Source of the DNA: Endomychus coccineus
Lineage: Eukaryota; Arthropoda; Insecta; Coleoptera; Endomychidae
Direction of reading: 5' to 3'
Assembly (NCBI GenBank): GCA_958510875.1
Contig: OY294068.1
Coordinates: 78,859,978-78,923,977 of the forward strand
Length of the DNA: 64,000 nucleotides
Shown here piece by piece: positions 19,925-30,129 of the stretch. A program made the translations under genes and the position numbers. The first letter of the stretch is position 1; each line of letters opens with the position of its first letter. The notes under the pieces were generated by a model that was given only the letters and a program-made list of their open reading frames with translations, searched no databases and was not told the DNA's origin.

Positions 19925-21546
19925 ATGAAAGTGTCTGCGGTAGGAGCTGTAGCCATTATGAAGTTGTACAAGTTGAATATTTCGAGAAAACGAAAGAAAG
20001 GACGTTGCAAACGAAGATATTGGGTTCACCCGCTGCTCTTAAAAAGAAGTACCGATGGAACTTTCGTATTAATCTACAGAGATTGGAGAAAATTCGAAAT
20101 TAAGTTTTTCAATGATACGAGAATTTCAACGTCATCTTTTGATGAATCACTGAACAAAATTAGAAGGAAAATAACTGGAAAAACTACAAACATGCGCGCA
20201 TGTATATGCCCTGGAGAGAATCTTTTAGTTACACTAAGGTAAGACACACCGTCTAACTTGAAATAAAAAAGTGGTGGTCTGGGTCATCGTCATTACTAGA
20301 TATATTTTCTTTCAAAACCGTTAAAAGCTCTGCACCTAATCTGTCACCTTCTGTGTTATTAGCCTTTTTTCTTCTTGGAGTACATTCTATTGTAGCCTCA
20401 GTCTCATATGGTCTTTCTCTCTCCTCACTATGGTCTACTTCTGATTCCTGTTCTTGTGTTTCCTGTCTCTCTTTAGTGAAATTGTTGTCTCTCTTATTTA
20501 TAGCAACAACGTCTTTCAGAAACATAAGCTGGTCAAAGTAGATGTAAGTGGACTTTTTCGTAGCACCCGACCTACTTTTTAAAGTGGTAACTTTACGATA
20601 TCCCTTTACGAAAGCGTTCCGAAGATTTCTCCACTTCTTCTGCAGCGAGACACCTGTAATAAAAATTGATTTTATTTTATAGATACCTCGCTTCGGGATG
20701 CTCATTTGCTAATCTACACTATAGCTATCGATTAGGAAGAACTACAATCAGTGAAATTGTTGATGAAGTATGCGGAGTAATTTGGACCAACCTGAAAACA
20801 GAATGCCTTCAGCCGCCGACGACTGAATCTTGGTTGGATATTAGCTCAAGGATTCGAATTAAAAGCAATTTTTCCCCACATTATAGGAGCAATAGATGAC
20901 AAACATATTCGTGTAATAAAACCAGCTAACACTGGAACGCTCTACTATAACTACAAGCATTTTTTCTACAGTTTTACTGGCAGTATGTGATAGTAATTAT
21001 AAATTCACCTACGTTGATATAGGCGCATATGGTAAATGTAGTGATTCCTCAGTCTTTAAAGATCTAGAGTTTTACAAAAACCTGATGAATGGAAATGGTA
21101 ATATACCCGATGATGCAGTAATAGAAGACATTGGAGGGCAAATGCGTTATTTCCTGGTTGGTGATGAAGCATTCAGTCTCAAACCATGTTTTACGACCAT
21201 TCGCAGGAAACAATTCAACTGGAAGTAGAAGGATTTTTAACTATCGCTTAAGCAGAGCTCGTAGATACATTGAATGTATTTTGGCATTTTAGCCAGTAAA
21301 TGGCGGATATTCCATCGACCCCTAAATGTCAATATGAAATTGGCACTTAGTATTATAAAAGCTTGTTGTATACTTCATAACTTTACACGTGAAATACATG
21401 GACTTAATTTCGATGACACCTTATATACCCAACGTGAAGGGTTAGAAGATATTCCAAGAGCAAATCGATCAGTTATTAACATAAATTTATTGGCAGATTA
21501 TTTTTCAAACGTCAATACTTTGCCATGGCAAGACAGATTCGCCTAA
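19925..21546 (+). pseudogene. Harbinger transposase, two exons, frameshifted
   Basis: Exon 1 (to 20238) has KRRYWVHPLLLKRSTDGTFV and ITGKTTNMRACICPGENLLV. The intron is 20239-20682 (GTAAGA...TATAG). Exon 2 resumes in frame with YLASGCSFANLHYSYRLG. DDE motifs are GAIDDKHIRV (Asp 1), VDIGAYGKCSDSSVF (Asp 2) and RARRYIECI (Glu). Frameshifts near 20830, 20970 and 21230 make it inactive. MADF exon 2 lies antisense inside its intron. The start is uncertain: Met at 19925 or 19958. Confidence 0.9.
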
Positions 21547-21860
21547 TAACAAGTTGTGGCCAGTATTTTTTTCCCTATTTCAAATTGAAAGTATCAAATG
21601 TGTAATACTGAATACCAATAAGTAGTTATGTACATTAAATAATGTAGGATATAGCTATGTTATACATAAAAAATTAATGAATAATAAAAAAAAACGCCTA
21701 ATGACTTACCCAGGTTTTTTTTTTCTCATTTGTTGGCATTTCTTTTCTTCCAAAGATATCGACTATTTCTTCCCACATTTTGATTTTAATATGCGATCAC
21801 TATACTTCTTACTTTTCATATTCCACAACGGTGGGCGGATTTCAATTTCATAAATATACT
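20253..21860 (-). pseudogene. Harbinger MADF/BESS partner protein, two exons
   Basis: Exon 1 (to 21710) encodes EIEIRPPLWNMKSKKYSDRI, MWEEIVDIFGRKEMP, the first half of a MADF (Myb/SANT-like) domain. The donor GTAAGT is at 21709-21704. The acceptor TTACAG precedes exon 2 (20653-20253), which has GVSLQKKWRNLRNAFVKGYR and a short BESS-like end (DDDPDHHFFISS). The intron (20654-21709) holds transposase exon 2 antisense. Joining the exons is off by one base beside a run of ten A, so slippage may have broken it. In this family the Myb-like protein assists the transposase in the nucleus. Confidence 0.85.
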
Positions 21861-21867
21861 TTTCCTA

Positions 21868-23150
21868 CAAGCGTGCGTGATTCACCCTCTACCCGCACGC
21901 AATTCAGTTTGGAAAGTGTCATTTTCCCACAGTTGTGCGGGAAAAGTTTTCCCACACTAGTGCGGGAAAAACATTTATATGATATCCTCGTAAAATATAA
22001 GTGGTGGGTGACAAAATATGAAAGTTCAAGCTTTTTTGTTGCAATACTAAGTGAGTTTGTTCAAAATCATCCATCATTTTGCACTATTTATTGAAAAAAT
22101 GAACAAATATTGATAAATAAAAATGTATTGTTATGAAAATCACCCTATATATAGGCTTTGATTGATCTGATAACGAGTAGGTAACAATTGATGTTGTCAT
22201 GCCGATCAATACACAAATTTGTTTGTAATTGTCAGAGTGACAGACAAAGCGTTACTTATATAAAATTTTCGATTCAGTGAAATTGCCACAATGGATTATT
22301 CATCTGATGAAGAACTTCCACAAGAAATCGTGCAAGCAGCTACAGATGCGAACTTAGAGTTATTGCCAACGAAATCTAAACAAAGGTATGAGAAGCAATA
22401 CACGAGTTTTATTGAATGGTGCAACAATAAAAAAGTGAAAACACCAAATAAAGAAGTATTCTTGGCTTATTTTCTAGAAATGTCTAAAACATGGAAGCCG
22501 AACACTTTATGGGCAAGATATTCAATGTTGAATAGTGTATTCAAAGTAAAGCAAAATTTGGATATTAGCAAATTTTACAAAATAACTGCATTCATTAAAA
22601 AACAGAATGTCGGTTTTCGACCGAAAAAGGCCAAAATCTTCACTCAAGAAGACGTTTCAAAATTTATGACTGAAGCACCCGATGACATATACCTCATGAT
22701 TAAATTAGCAGCAATTTTTGGATTAGCTGGTGCTTGCAGACGAGAAGAGCTGACAAAACTCACCATTGACGACATAGACGACAAAGAAAACCTGATAATT
22801 GTTAATATCAAGGATTCCAAAAATCATTCCTCTAGATCCTTCGTGATATCTGAAGAAGCAAATGATGGTTATTTTTTGAACGTATACAGAAATTATGTAC
22901 ATTTACAATAAATATTACGAATAATTAGTGGATAGAAAATGTTACTCTTGTTAGTTGTTTCCATTTGCATGAATAAATAATTGAAAACATGAATTTGTTT
23001 CCTACGCTTGTAGAAAAAGTATTGTTCCTAACTCATGCGGAAAGTGTCTTTCCCGCACTCGACTGCTTACCCGAACTCCGCTCCGCGTCGTTCGGGTTAA
23101 CGGCAGTCGCGTGCGGGAAAGCATCACTTTCCGCACTTGTTAGGAAAATT
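21868..23150 (+). mobile_element. Crypton-like segment inside the Harbinger
   Basis: Bounded by TTTTCCTACAAGCGTGCG (21860) and an inverted TTTCCTACGCTTGTAG near 22998-23013. Both sides contain repeated TTTCCCGCAC/GTGCGGGAAA words (21920-21975; 23038-23140). It holds the recombinase ORF at 22291. Crypton elements use tyrosine recombinases and lack ordinary TIRs, so the exact limits cannot be fixed. Confidence 0.5.
22291..22911 (+). CDS. Crypton/phage-integrase-like tyrosine recombinase, truncated
   Basis: 206 codons, uninterrupted. Residues ~25-110 form a SAM-like core-binding domain (SKQRYEKQYTSFIEWCNNKK; LAYFLEMSKTWKPNTLWARY). Residues ~120-195 start the catalytic domain: IFGLAGACRREELTKLTIDD holds the first catalytic Arg, and IKDSKNHSSRSFVI is the beta-hairpin that usually holds the Lys. 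The frame stops before the HxxR and Tyr motifs, so it cannot be a complete recombinase. It could be a truncated copy, a binding-only protein, or have a further exon not seen. An upstream TATATAAAA-like motif lies at 22257. Confidence 0.75.
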   Translation: MDYSSDEELPQEIVQAATDANLELLPTKSKQRYEKQYTSFIEWCNNKKVKTPNKEVFLAYFLEMSKTWKPNTLWARYSMLNSVFKVKQNLDISKFYKITAFIKKQNVGFRPKKAKIFTQEDVSKFMTEAPDDIYLMIKLAAIFGLAGACRREELTKLTIDDIDDKENLIIVNIKDSKNHSSRSFVISEEANDGYFLNVYRNYVHLQ

Positions 23151-23460
23151 ACTATTACGGTATTAAAATCAATTTTTTATTATTATTCCCGCACACCACG
23201 AAGTCGAAAATAATGATAAAATACTCTCGGAAATATTCTAGATCACTTACTATAACCGCGCGAACTTGCGTTGTCGTGCGTAGTCTCTCTACATGTCGAC
23301 AACCGCGAGTCCGCGCGGTCTCCGTGTTCGCCGCGTCCGATGTTGGTGTCCGCTCATCCGCGCGGTTATGCGGATGCTCGTGCGTTGTCTGCAATAAATT
23401 CCTATATAAATTAAATTCCGCGCGACCGCCATCCGCCGCAGTTAGCGGCTCGTGCGTTGT

Positions 23461-24150
23461 TCACCTAAATTGTAGCTCTGAAACCAGCTCGTCGATGATA
23501 ATAAATAGGATTGGTGACATAGGATCTCCCTGGCGAACTCCCCTCCTGACAGGTGCCTTGCAAACACGTTCGCCCTTGATAGACACTACAGTAGAGGCTT
23601 CTTCGTAACGGGCTTTGACATAATCTAATGCCTCTTTATCTATATTACCTCGTTCTAGGGCGTTGTATAGAGAGTTGTGTGAAACAAGGTCAAATGCATT
23701 TCTGATGACCAGCATTATGAAAGAATATGCCTTATGATGCTTCCTCTTGCTTTTAATAATACTCTGCAGGTGTCAAGTTATTCGCGTAGCACCCATCTAT
23801 TGGTGAGAATCCCCGCTGACAACTATCGATTTGTACGGCTTGTTGTATCCTTTGTCATATTATCTTATTTATCAGACGAAGAAGAAATGAAGAGATTGGC
23901 CTCCAATTATTGACGTCCTTCAAGTTCTCTTTGATTTTTGGATTAAAGAGGTTCTGCTATGGAGCAAACACTTAGGCACATATCGTAAATATATAATCGT
24001 ATTGAATAGTAGTTCCAATTTGATTAGCGGAATCCTCTTTAAATGCATGATGTTAATTCCATCAGGCCATGGTGCGGATGGTTTTGTTTGTTGATTGAAT
24101 CCTGAATTTGGCTTGATGTTATTGGGCAATTCATTTCAACTGCCTCTTCA
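23461..24150 (-). pseudogene. R2-type RT, amino-terminal blocks
   Basis: Block 1 at 23920-24129 reads APWPDGINIMHLKRIPLIKL, VPKCLLHSRTSLIQKSKRT. Then CQRGFSPIDGCYANN appears near 23810-23840 in another frame. At 23461-23715 it reads LVIRNAFDLVSHNSLYNALE and RRGVRQGDPMSPILF, the substrate-binding RT block. Frameshifts occur near 23720 and 23900. The wording matches R2/NeSL-group LINEs. Confidence 0.85.
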
Positions 24151-24572
24151 TGTTTGTCCTTTATCGGGTGTTCATCAGCCACTGATGGAATAGAGAAGAT
24201 ATATCTATATTCTGTAACGATATCTTCGTGTTTGGGTCTTTCCTCTTCGATATCATTCTCTATTCCATCAATGATTACTGAGCTAGATCAGTATTCTCAT
24301 TGTATAGACTGTATTTTCCTGAAATTATGGACCCTCTTCCTTCTGTTGGATAGGTTGGGAGGACAAATTGGAACAGTAGTCGTGCTACTGGAGGGTTATT
24401 GAGACCCAAATTTATTGGTAAGATTATTTGTCCACTCCAACCTATCTTATATTAGGAGCTTGAAAACAAATGTTCATAGCTAACAATAAATTTCCCCCGT
24501 CTGATAAATGTGGACTAATGTTCAGCACATGCTGCTTAACTGGCATATTAAAAATAAATGGTGCTTCATTAG

Positions 24573-24850
24573 TCACTGGGGGGGAGGGGGTGTAACAATT
24601 TCGTGTGACTCTTCTGCGATGTCTCCAGATTGTTCATCGATGTGAGGCAGGTCACATGGTCGGAGCGTACGGATCTGCTCAACCACATCGCTGTATCGCA
24701 TCGACTCTCTTCGCTTTTTGATTGCCTCTCTAGATCGGTTGGAGGATTGGTACAAGTGGTTCAAAAGAGCTGTAATATTCTGGTGGTTTTCGAATCGAGC
24801 ATTGATTTCCGCCAATTAGTCTTCCTCCACTTCTGTCCAAGGTACTCGTG
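24573..24850 (-). pseudogene. Myb domain of the R2-type LINE
   Basis: The minus strand reads VPWTEVEED, a stop, then LAEINARFENHQNITALLNH and SREAIKKRRESMRYSDVVEQ, the Myb/SANT pattern of R2-group proteins that binds target DNA. A TAA interrupts it at about 24816. It ends with a Pro run, and a linker (24400-24150) leads to RT. Confidence 0.7.
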
Positions 24851-24861
24851 CATTCGCTCAA

Positions 24862-25055
24862 GTCTACAATTCACAGCCCTATGCTATCAATGGAGTCCCC
24901 GGTAATTGTATGACAGTATCAGATTTCATACACCTTACACATTCAGATTTTAGACAATCAGGGTTTATACTTCCGGGATTGACACAGCGTGCACAAATAT
25001 ATTAAAGACGCTCCTATCGTTCAAACATACACACTCTTACACACCGTAACGTGCT
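24862..25055 (-). repeat. Repeat A, copy 3 (partial, inverted)
   Basis: Reverse complement matches 8850-9209: CGTTCAAACATACAC, TTCCGGGATTGACACAGCGT, ACATTCAGATTTTAGACAAT, and it ends in AAGTCTACAATTCACAG. It stops where the R2-type LINE begins. Confidence 0.9.
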
Positions 25056-25948
25056 TAATCTTTCAATCCACGTGTGGATTCAAAACGTGAACTTTATCGG
25101 TGCGCAGACCTACGACGGGATAAACTCATATGTACAATTCAACAAATTTACTGAACACAATAGGAAATCTGATAGCATGCAAACGTTACCAGTTACAAAC
25201 CACGGAAATCAATATATCGTAATGTCGGAAAATAAATATTGAGCTATCTATGTAAATTCACTGAAGCACGGAACGGTGTTACAAATTCGGCACTTTTAAC
25301 TATCAATACAACTATCAATTCTTTATAACGGTATTATTATCGAAATGAATTAATTATATTATTCTAACTAACAATTGTTTAACGATACAATTATCAATAT
25401 GAACTTCTAACTTCATAAAAATCTCTTTTGATCTTTTTCGAGGTTCTGATCAAGTCCGTACCACCGAATCCTTATTTTGTGCCGTGGCCTTCTTTATGTT
25501 GCGAACAATGATTGACAGTGACGCTACTGTTTATATCTAAAATTCGCGCGAATGATGTTCCACCAGTTGCTCCACGGTGAGGGAAAGCAATGTTATCGGA
25601 GTTTTTTGGTTCTACGCAGCTTTTACACATAAGGTTGTTCAAACTTTGATGCGTTAACTTACCATATCCTCTTTTTTGCAACCTCAGCTAACCGGAATAC
25701 ATGCAAATGTTTGAGCGAGTATGAATGCACTATGTGCGATTCATTTATGGAAATTATTACACTTATTCGGAATTACGGAGATTTAGAATGGTGACTACAC
25801 ATTCATTACTGTGCAGTACCACGGACCGCACATTTGGAAACGCATTTCTGTTGAAATAATGAACTGTTTAGCCGTAGCTTACTTGTAATACTCGTATTTT
25901 CTGCCTGACAGAAAATAAATGATATATCAAATTTTAAGCTTCGTTACA
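25056..25948. other. AT-rich stretch; right part probably the 3' LTR of a Gypsy
   Basis: On the minus strand an LTR-like start TGTAACGAAGC lies at 25948, directly after a purine tract (25962-25949). The LTR would extend toward lower coordinates but its other end is not identifiable. A 69-codon minus-strand frame at 25472-25681 matches nothing I recognise. A palindrome CCACGTGTGG lies at 25069. Confidence 0.45.
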
Positions 25949-26069
25949 TTCCCCCGACCTCTAAGTTCGGTTAAAAATGAAAAAATGCAATTCTTTCATT
26001 TTTCATTTTTCATCCTAACCTGACGTTAAAACTTCCCTTTCCTTCGTGGGGAACTTCGTGGAACAAAAT

Positions 26070-26222
26070 ATCTCCCTCGGAACGGAAAACTAAAACTTCT
26101 TCTGAACGGGAAACTAAAACTTTTTCTTCCGAACCGAAAACTGAAACTTCTTCGTTACGAAAAACTAGAAACTTCTTATTCGGAACGGGAAACTTAAACT
26201 TCTTCGGATCGGAAAACTTGAC
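26070..26222. repeat. Degenerate minisatellite, ~25-30 bp units
   Basis: About six units of the type CGGAACGGGAAACTAAAACT + TCTTC. On the minus strand one frame stays open and repeats EEVLVFRSE-like words. It lies in the 3' part of Gypsy remnant Y. Confidence 0.8.
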
Positions 26223-26559
26223 TACTTTTGAATAGCAACTTCTTACCAGTGATTTCATTGATATGGGCACGTTCAGCAGCGTGTGCATTCGGTGATAATA
26301 CAACGGCTGGCTATGGATTTTCCTTTAGCTACATCGGAGGGAGCCAGTAACTTCGGTTCAGTCCTATACTGGTTTTCGTTATGGATCTTAGAGGACGGAG
26401 TGTTCGGACAACTGCTTTGTTTCGATATTATGACTACCTTCTCGCAACGTGAGCAAAATAGACGCACTGTCCGGCCGCAGCTTTCTCTCCGTTGTCCTGG
26501 ATAACTTGGGTAGGTAGATCGGTTCCTGGTGCTTCGGGGTCGTCGGAGTAGCCTGACGG

Positions 26560-26680
26560 CTATATGACTTCCTCTGTCAGCATTCGGTCAACTTCCTCGT
26601 TGATGATTGCTTGCATTCTCGGATTCTGCGGCCGGTAATGCCTTATCGGATCGGTGTTTTCAAAATACACCCCAGCGGAC
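26560..26680 (-). pseudogene. Gypsy RT entry fragment (remnant Y)
   Basis: The minus strand reads PIRHYRPQNPRMQAIINEEV, then DRMLTEEVI, the amino-terminal entry motif of Gypsy RT before the SPWSSP block. A stop and unrelated sequence follow at once, so the rest of RT, RNase H and integrase is deleted. Confidence 0.75.
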
Positions 26681-26790
26681 GGTAGATATATTGTAAACAA
26701 GCCAGAGCTCAAAATCTACATTCCTATTATCATCTCCGGTAATAATGACGCTAAATGCACGAACTCAGATTTGATCTCAACACAACCAAA

Positions 26791-27063
26791 TTATTCCAAT
26801 GAGGTTCTGTAAGCGGTGGTACCAGGTACCAAATTGCCATTGGCCATCTTAGTGCCTACTACTTTAATAGAGACTGGTTGCAACCCGGAACCTCGACACA
26901 ACCCAACAACTGTGTCTTTGATGAAAGAACGAGTGGCTTCGGTATCCACTAGAGAAGTTGTACCTAATACCCGGACTTTTATATACAGTCGGTTTTCAGC
27001 TAAAGTTTGAGCAGCAGTATGCAAAAAAATAATTCTATCATCACACGGGGTAAGAACACTCAT
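26791..27063 (-). pseudogene. Gypsy protease (remnant Y), active site altered
   Basis: RLYIKVRVLGTTSLVDTEAT, then RSFIKDTVV, the retropepsin fold start. The catalytic DTGAT is DTEAT here, so Gly is replaced by Glu and activity is unlikely. It lies downstream of the zinc-knuckle gag in the same direction. Confidence 0.8.
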
Positions 27064-27218
27064 TTTTCATGTTACGGTTTTTACAGGTATGGGTAGTTTC
27101 GGTTTACTAGCGGTATTACAATTGACGGTATTTTTTTAACGGCGGTTAGTTTACATTTTCCATTAATACCGGCGGAGGCCTCGTAGACGTGGGCGGTTTC
27201 CTCATCTTACTTCGAGGC

Positions 27219-27483
27219 CTGCTCAACTAGGATCTGCTTCAGCCTCGCTATCTCGCAGTCCCGCGGACGTTTCTCTGTCCAATAAACGGGCAATCACGTG
27301 ACATTACCCCGGGGCGCCGGTACCTGGAGGAAAATAGTTTCGGCAGATTCCGACGTTTTCACCTCCTTCGTCGAAGCCTGCTCAACTGGGATCTGCTTCG
27401 GCCTCGCTATAACGCAGTCTCGTGGGCGTTCCCCTGTACATTACACGGGCAATCACGCGACCTTACCCCGGGCGGCGGCATCC
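27219..27483. repeat. Direct duplication of ~107 bp, 158 bp apart
   Basis: GCCTGCTCAACTAGGATCTG at 27219 recurs with substitutions at 27377, continuing through GGGCAATCACGTGAC. It lies between gag and protease of remnant Y. Confidence 0.85.
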
Positions 27484-27829
27484 CTACAATTATTTTGGTT
27501 ATGCCCCGTTTCGCCCCACCTTCAACAGGAGATGGGCTGTGTTGCGATATTCGGTTCGGCCTGATAGGACACTGCGCCTCGTAGTGGTCCCGGAGACCAC
27601 AATCCCAACAAGTCTGCTCAGGGATATTCGGTATACCGAACTTGACTGGCGATTTCGGTTCAGACACAGGTTGCCTACGCGGCGGCTCCATAGCTCTTAC
27701 TGTTGGACTTGGTATTTGTGCCCTCACTGACACTGGAAATACCCTCTTCTGCATGAGCTTCTGCTCAACCTGCAGATTATGTCGTAATTGGCATCCAGCG
27801 GCTACGGTTATTCCAATGCAACCCTGCAT
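27407..27829 (-). pseudogene. Gypsy gag carboxyl end with zinc knuckle (remnant Y)
   Basis: Contains CWDCGLRDHYEAQC, a complete CX2CX4HX4C knuckle used to package RNA, preceded by a Pro/Arg-rich linker. The capsid part upstream is missing; the frame begins at the junction with remnant X. Confidence 0.8.
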
Positions 27830-27948
27830 TCTGGGTGGTTTCTAATTGACTGTATGAGATCAACCCCTTTTCTCTCACTAGAGTCGAAAGTCCTAGGTTC
27901 GCTGAAGTTCTATTCTAATAAGCATTTGCGATACCATACCGGGGAGTA

Positions 27949-28308
27949 CTAATAATTGACCTTCCTTATCCTGCGAGGCTGCGGTACATCTAATATAAAA
28001 TCTCCTCTGTATATATCAATAATAGTTCCATCCGCTAAGCTAGTCTTTTGACAAGTGCGGGTTTCCGAAATATTCAGTTGATTACAATAATCAGTGACGT
28101 CATCATTGATATAGGATTTAACCGATCCAGTATCAATTAAAGCGGAGAACTTCCTCGATCCAATTTTCACCTCTAAATGTATCCTCGGATCGGGCAACGT
28201 TTCGGCATGCGTGGATACATTTCCGGTAACAGAAAACGGACTTATAACGTTCCGACGAAGCCTGCCTTGACGTTCGGGCGTTTCCCGAAAGTTCCTTCTG
28301 GCGTCCAC
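27949..28308 (-). pseudogene. Gypsy protease (remnant X)
   Basis: LEVKIGSRKFSALIDTGSVK, then SYINDDVTDYC: retropepsin with intact DTGS. It is preceded by a knuckle-like CSQCGKQGVLTKDC near 28340-28300 in another frame, where the His is Val. The frame ends at 27949 with no RT following. Confidence 0.8.
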
Positions 28309-28309
28309 A

Positions 28310-29235
28310 ATCCTTGGTTAACACCCCTTGTTTTCCGCATTGGGAACAAAACTTTATGAAGGGACTCTTTCATTGGAACCGCCGGTGTCTTTTCCTGCAC
28401 ATCTCCTGTGCCCTGGATCCCGTACGAGAGAATCATATTTTTCTATTCCCTACCTTGGACGTCGCTTTAGTATGCATCAGTTATTGCTGTACAACTTCAT
28501 ATTCCTCACATAATCGTATCAATTCGGCGATAGAAGTAAAATTCCTGGGCCGTACATATTGTCTCACATCCGGGCGGAGATTTTTATAAATCTCTGATGG
28601 TTCTTCGGTTTTCGACAATACTGGTCAACGCCTGCATAAAGATTGCAGAGCAATCACGTAGTTCTTAGAAGACTCTTGCGGCTCCCGAACCCTTATAATG
28701 GAGTCCATGATGTCTCGGCGATAGTTTGTCGGTAGAAAATACTGTCCAAAATCGGCAATGAAGTCATCTCACTTGGCCCATTGTCGGTTATTATTCCGGT
28801 ACCACAATAAAGCTTGCCCCTTCAGTACTTCCGGTAATACATGAAGACAGTCTGTATCCTCAATTCCGTACGATTCTTTCAATTCGAAAAATCGTTCCAA
28901 GAATTCTGAACTATCCCCTTTTCCTTCGAAATGCAAACCTCATTTTCGTACCTGGTCCATGAGCTTAGATCGATCCCCCTTTCCTTCGAAATGCAAACCT
29001 CATTTTCGTACCTGATCCATGAGCTTAGATCGATCCCTGTTGTCAGGGAGGAATGGAGGGATTTGAGATAATTCTCCTTCCGACGTGAGATTCGTATCTC
29101 TTTCCTCATCTGTTGTTCTGGGATGAGTTCGGTAGTATTCCACCAATCGCTTTCTCATGTCATCTACTGTTCCCATCACGCTAAGTCCGACTTTGAACAG
29201 TTCTACCTCCAGTTCTTCCTTCCTTTTTGTGTAGA
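28310..29235 (-). pseudogene. Gypsy gag (remnant X)
   Basis: Reading across frames: KRLVEYYRTHPRTTDEE near 29150, LPEVLKGQALLWYRNNNRQW and FIADFGQYFLPTNYRRDI near 28840-28720, and RPRNFTSIAELIRLCEEYE near 28550-28500. This is a typical insect Gypsy capsid. Stops and frameshifts are frequent, and a 60 bp tandem duplication disrupts the centre. Confidence 0.8.
28913..29032. repeat. Tandem duplication, 60 bp x 2, in gag
   Basis: Two nearly identical 60-base copies (28913-28972, 28973-29032), each with CCTTCGAAATGCAAACCTCA. Because 60 is a multiple of three it preserves the frame and repeats a ~20-residue block. Confidence 0.95.
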
Positions 29236-29383
29236 TCCAAGATACTCTGTATCCCCTACGGATCTAGAACCACCTTCTTCCACATTCATTTCATAAGGCG
29301 AAGACACAAATATGAAGTTTTAGATTTTGTTTTTTTTCTTCGGTATTTTTTTTCTTACAAAGTCCTCTTCCAGGGAAACTTAC

Positions 29384-29401
29384 GTTCCCTGCTCGGGCGC
29401 A
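29384..29401 (-). other. Putative tRNA-Lys-type primer-binding site
   Basis: The minus strand reads TGCGCCCGAGCAGGGAAC, close to the lysine-tRNA type primer site (GGCGCCCGA.CAGGGA). It lies between the presumed LTR and gag, ~150 bases before gag. Confidence 0.5.
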
Positions 29402-30129
29402 GTTTTGAACCCAACTTCCGTCTAAATGACGAATTTTGGTGGAAGATTAGTTGTCCCCTAAGGTTACGGTATGGTCATGTACCTTAGAAGACCTGCCTAG
29501 GTTTCTAACAAGTAAGAAGGTTAGAGTTCTTCTAGTTTAGTTTTGTAGTTGGTATTTGAGAAAAAGCTCTTCCAATAGAAGAATAATGTCTGCCTTGAAT
29601 AAAATGACTCCAGACCTTTGCACCTATTCATTACAAGAAATAAATCATTAAATATTTACAATGTGTACAATTATCAACAAATAAAAATATATACAGAGTT
29701 TTCACTGGAAATGACAAGACTTATGAAACAGTGATATTCGGTCATCCCTATATGACATACATTATTCGATTGTTAAACCTAAATGATTCCGCGATATTTT
29801 TTTATCACAATCACCACCAGCTGATATCTCGATTAGGTCAACACCCTTACACGTCGTAAGAAATGAGAATATCAGATTGTCCACTCCTTCATGAGTTCGA
29901 CACGAAATATGTTCACTCGCGAGATGACCAAGCATCGGTGTACTACTCTGTCTCTTCTTATGACAATTTATTACGCTACTGTTTATATTTCGGTTTAATA
30001 GAAATACGGAATCAGTGTTCGGAAGAACATATTACTATTAAATTTTACACGAAGAATCACTCAATTGAAATTAAACTTAACCTCTTTACGGAAAATCTTA
30101 ATTGTTAACCAAACGGGTATTCATCATTA

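Larger units (their letters stand above)
19820..23465 (+). mobile_element. PIF/Harbinger DNA transposon (3646 bp)
   Basis: Inverted ends GTGTAAGAACGCACGAGCCG (19820-19857) and near-complement (23428-23465) share about 38 bases including GCACGAGCCGC and GCGGCGGATGGC. The flanks are TAA (19817-19819, 23466-23468), the Harbinger-type 3 bp duplication. Excision restores the RT frame. It carries a DDE_4 transposase and a MADF/BESS gene in opposite directions, plus a tyrosine-recombinase ORF. Confidence 0.93.
19650..24855 (-). mobile_element. R2-group LINE remnant split by a Harbinger
   Basis: On the minus strand: Myb-type DNA-binding domain (24850-24573), linker, RT blocks (24150-23461), the Harbinger insertion, then the YADD block (19816-19660). 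The Myb domain and RT wording are those of R2/NeSL-type LINEs, which use a restriction-like endonuclease. No endonuclease end is present. Repeat A copy 3 abuts the 5' side. Confidence 0.75.
25949..27850 (-). mobile_element. Gypsy remnant Y (gag end, protease, RT entry, 3' end)
   Basis: Minus strand: zinc-knuckle gag (27829-27407), protease (27063-26791), RT entry motif near 26640-26560, then a large deletion of pol, a minisatellite (26222-26070), a purine tract and an LTR start at 25948. It abuts Gypsy remnant X on the upstream side. Confidence 0.7.

Noticed and set aside
23155..23394. Minus-strand frame near the right end of the Harbinger
   Set aside because: GC-rich subterminal sequence; does not match a MADF first exon or any family.
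29863..30108. Plus-strand 81-codon frame
   Set aside because: Lies in the presumed LTR/tandem repeat area, has no motif and ends in the repeat unit.
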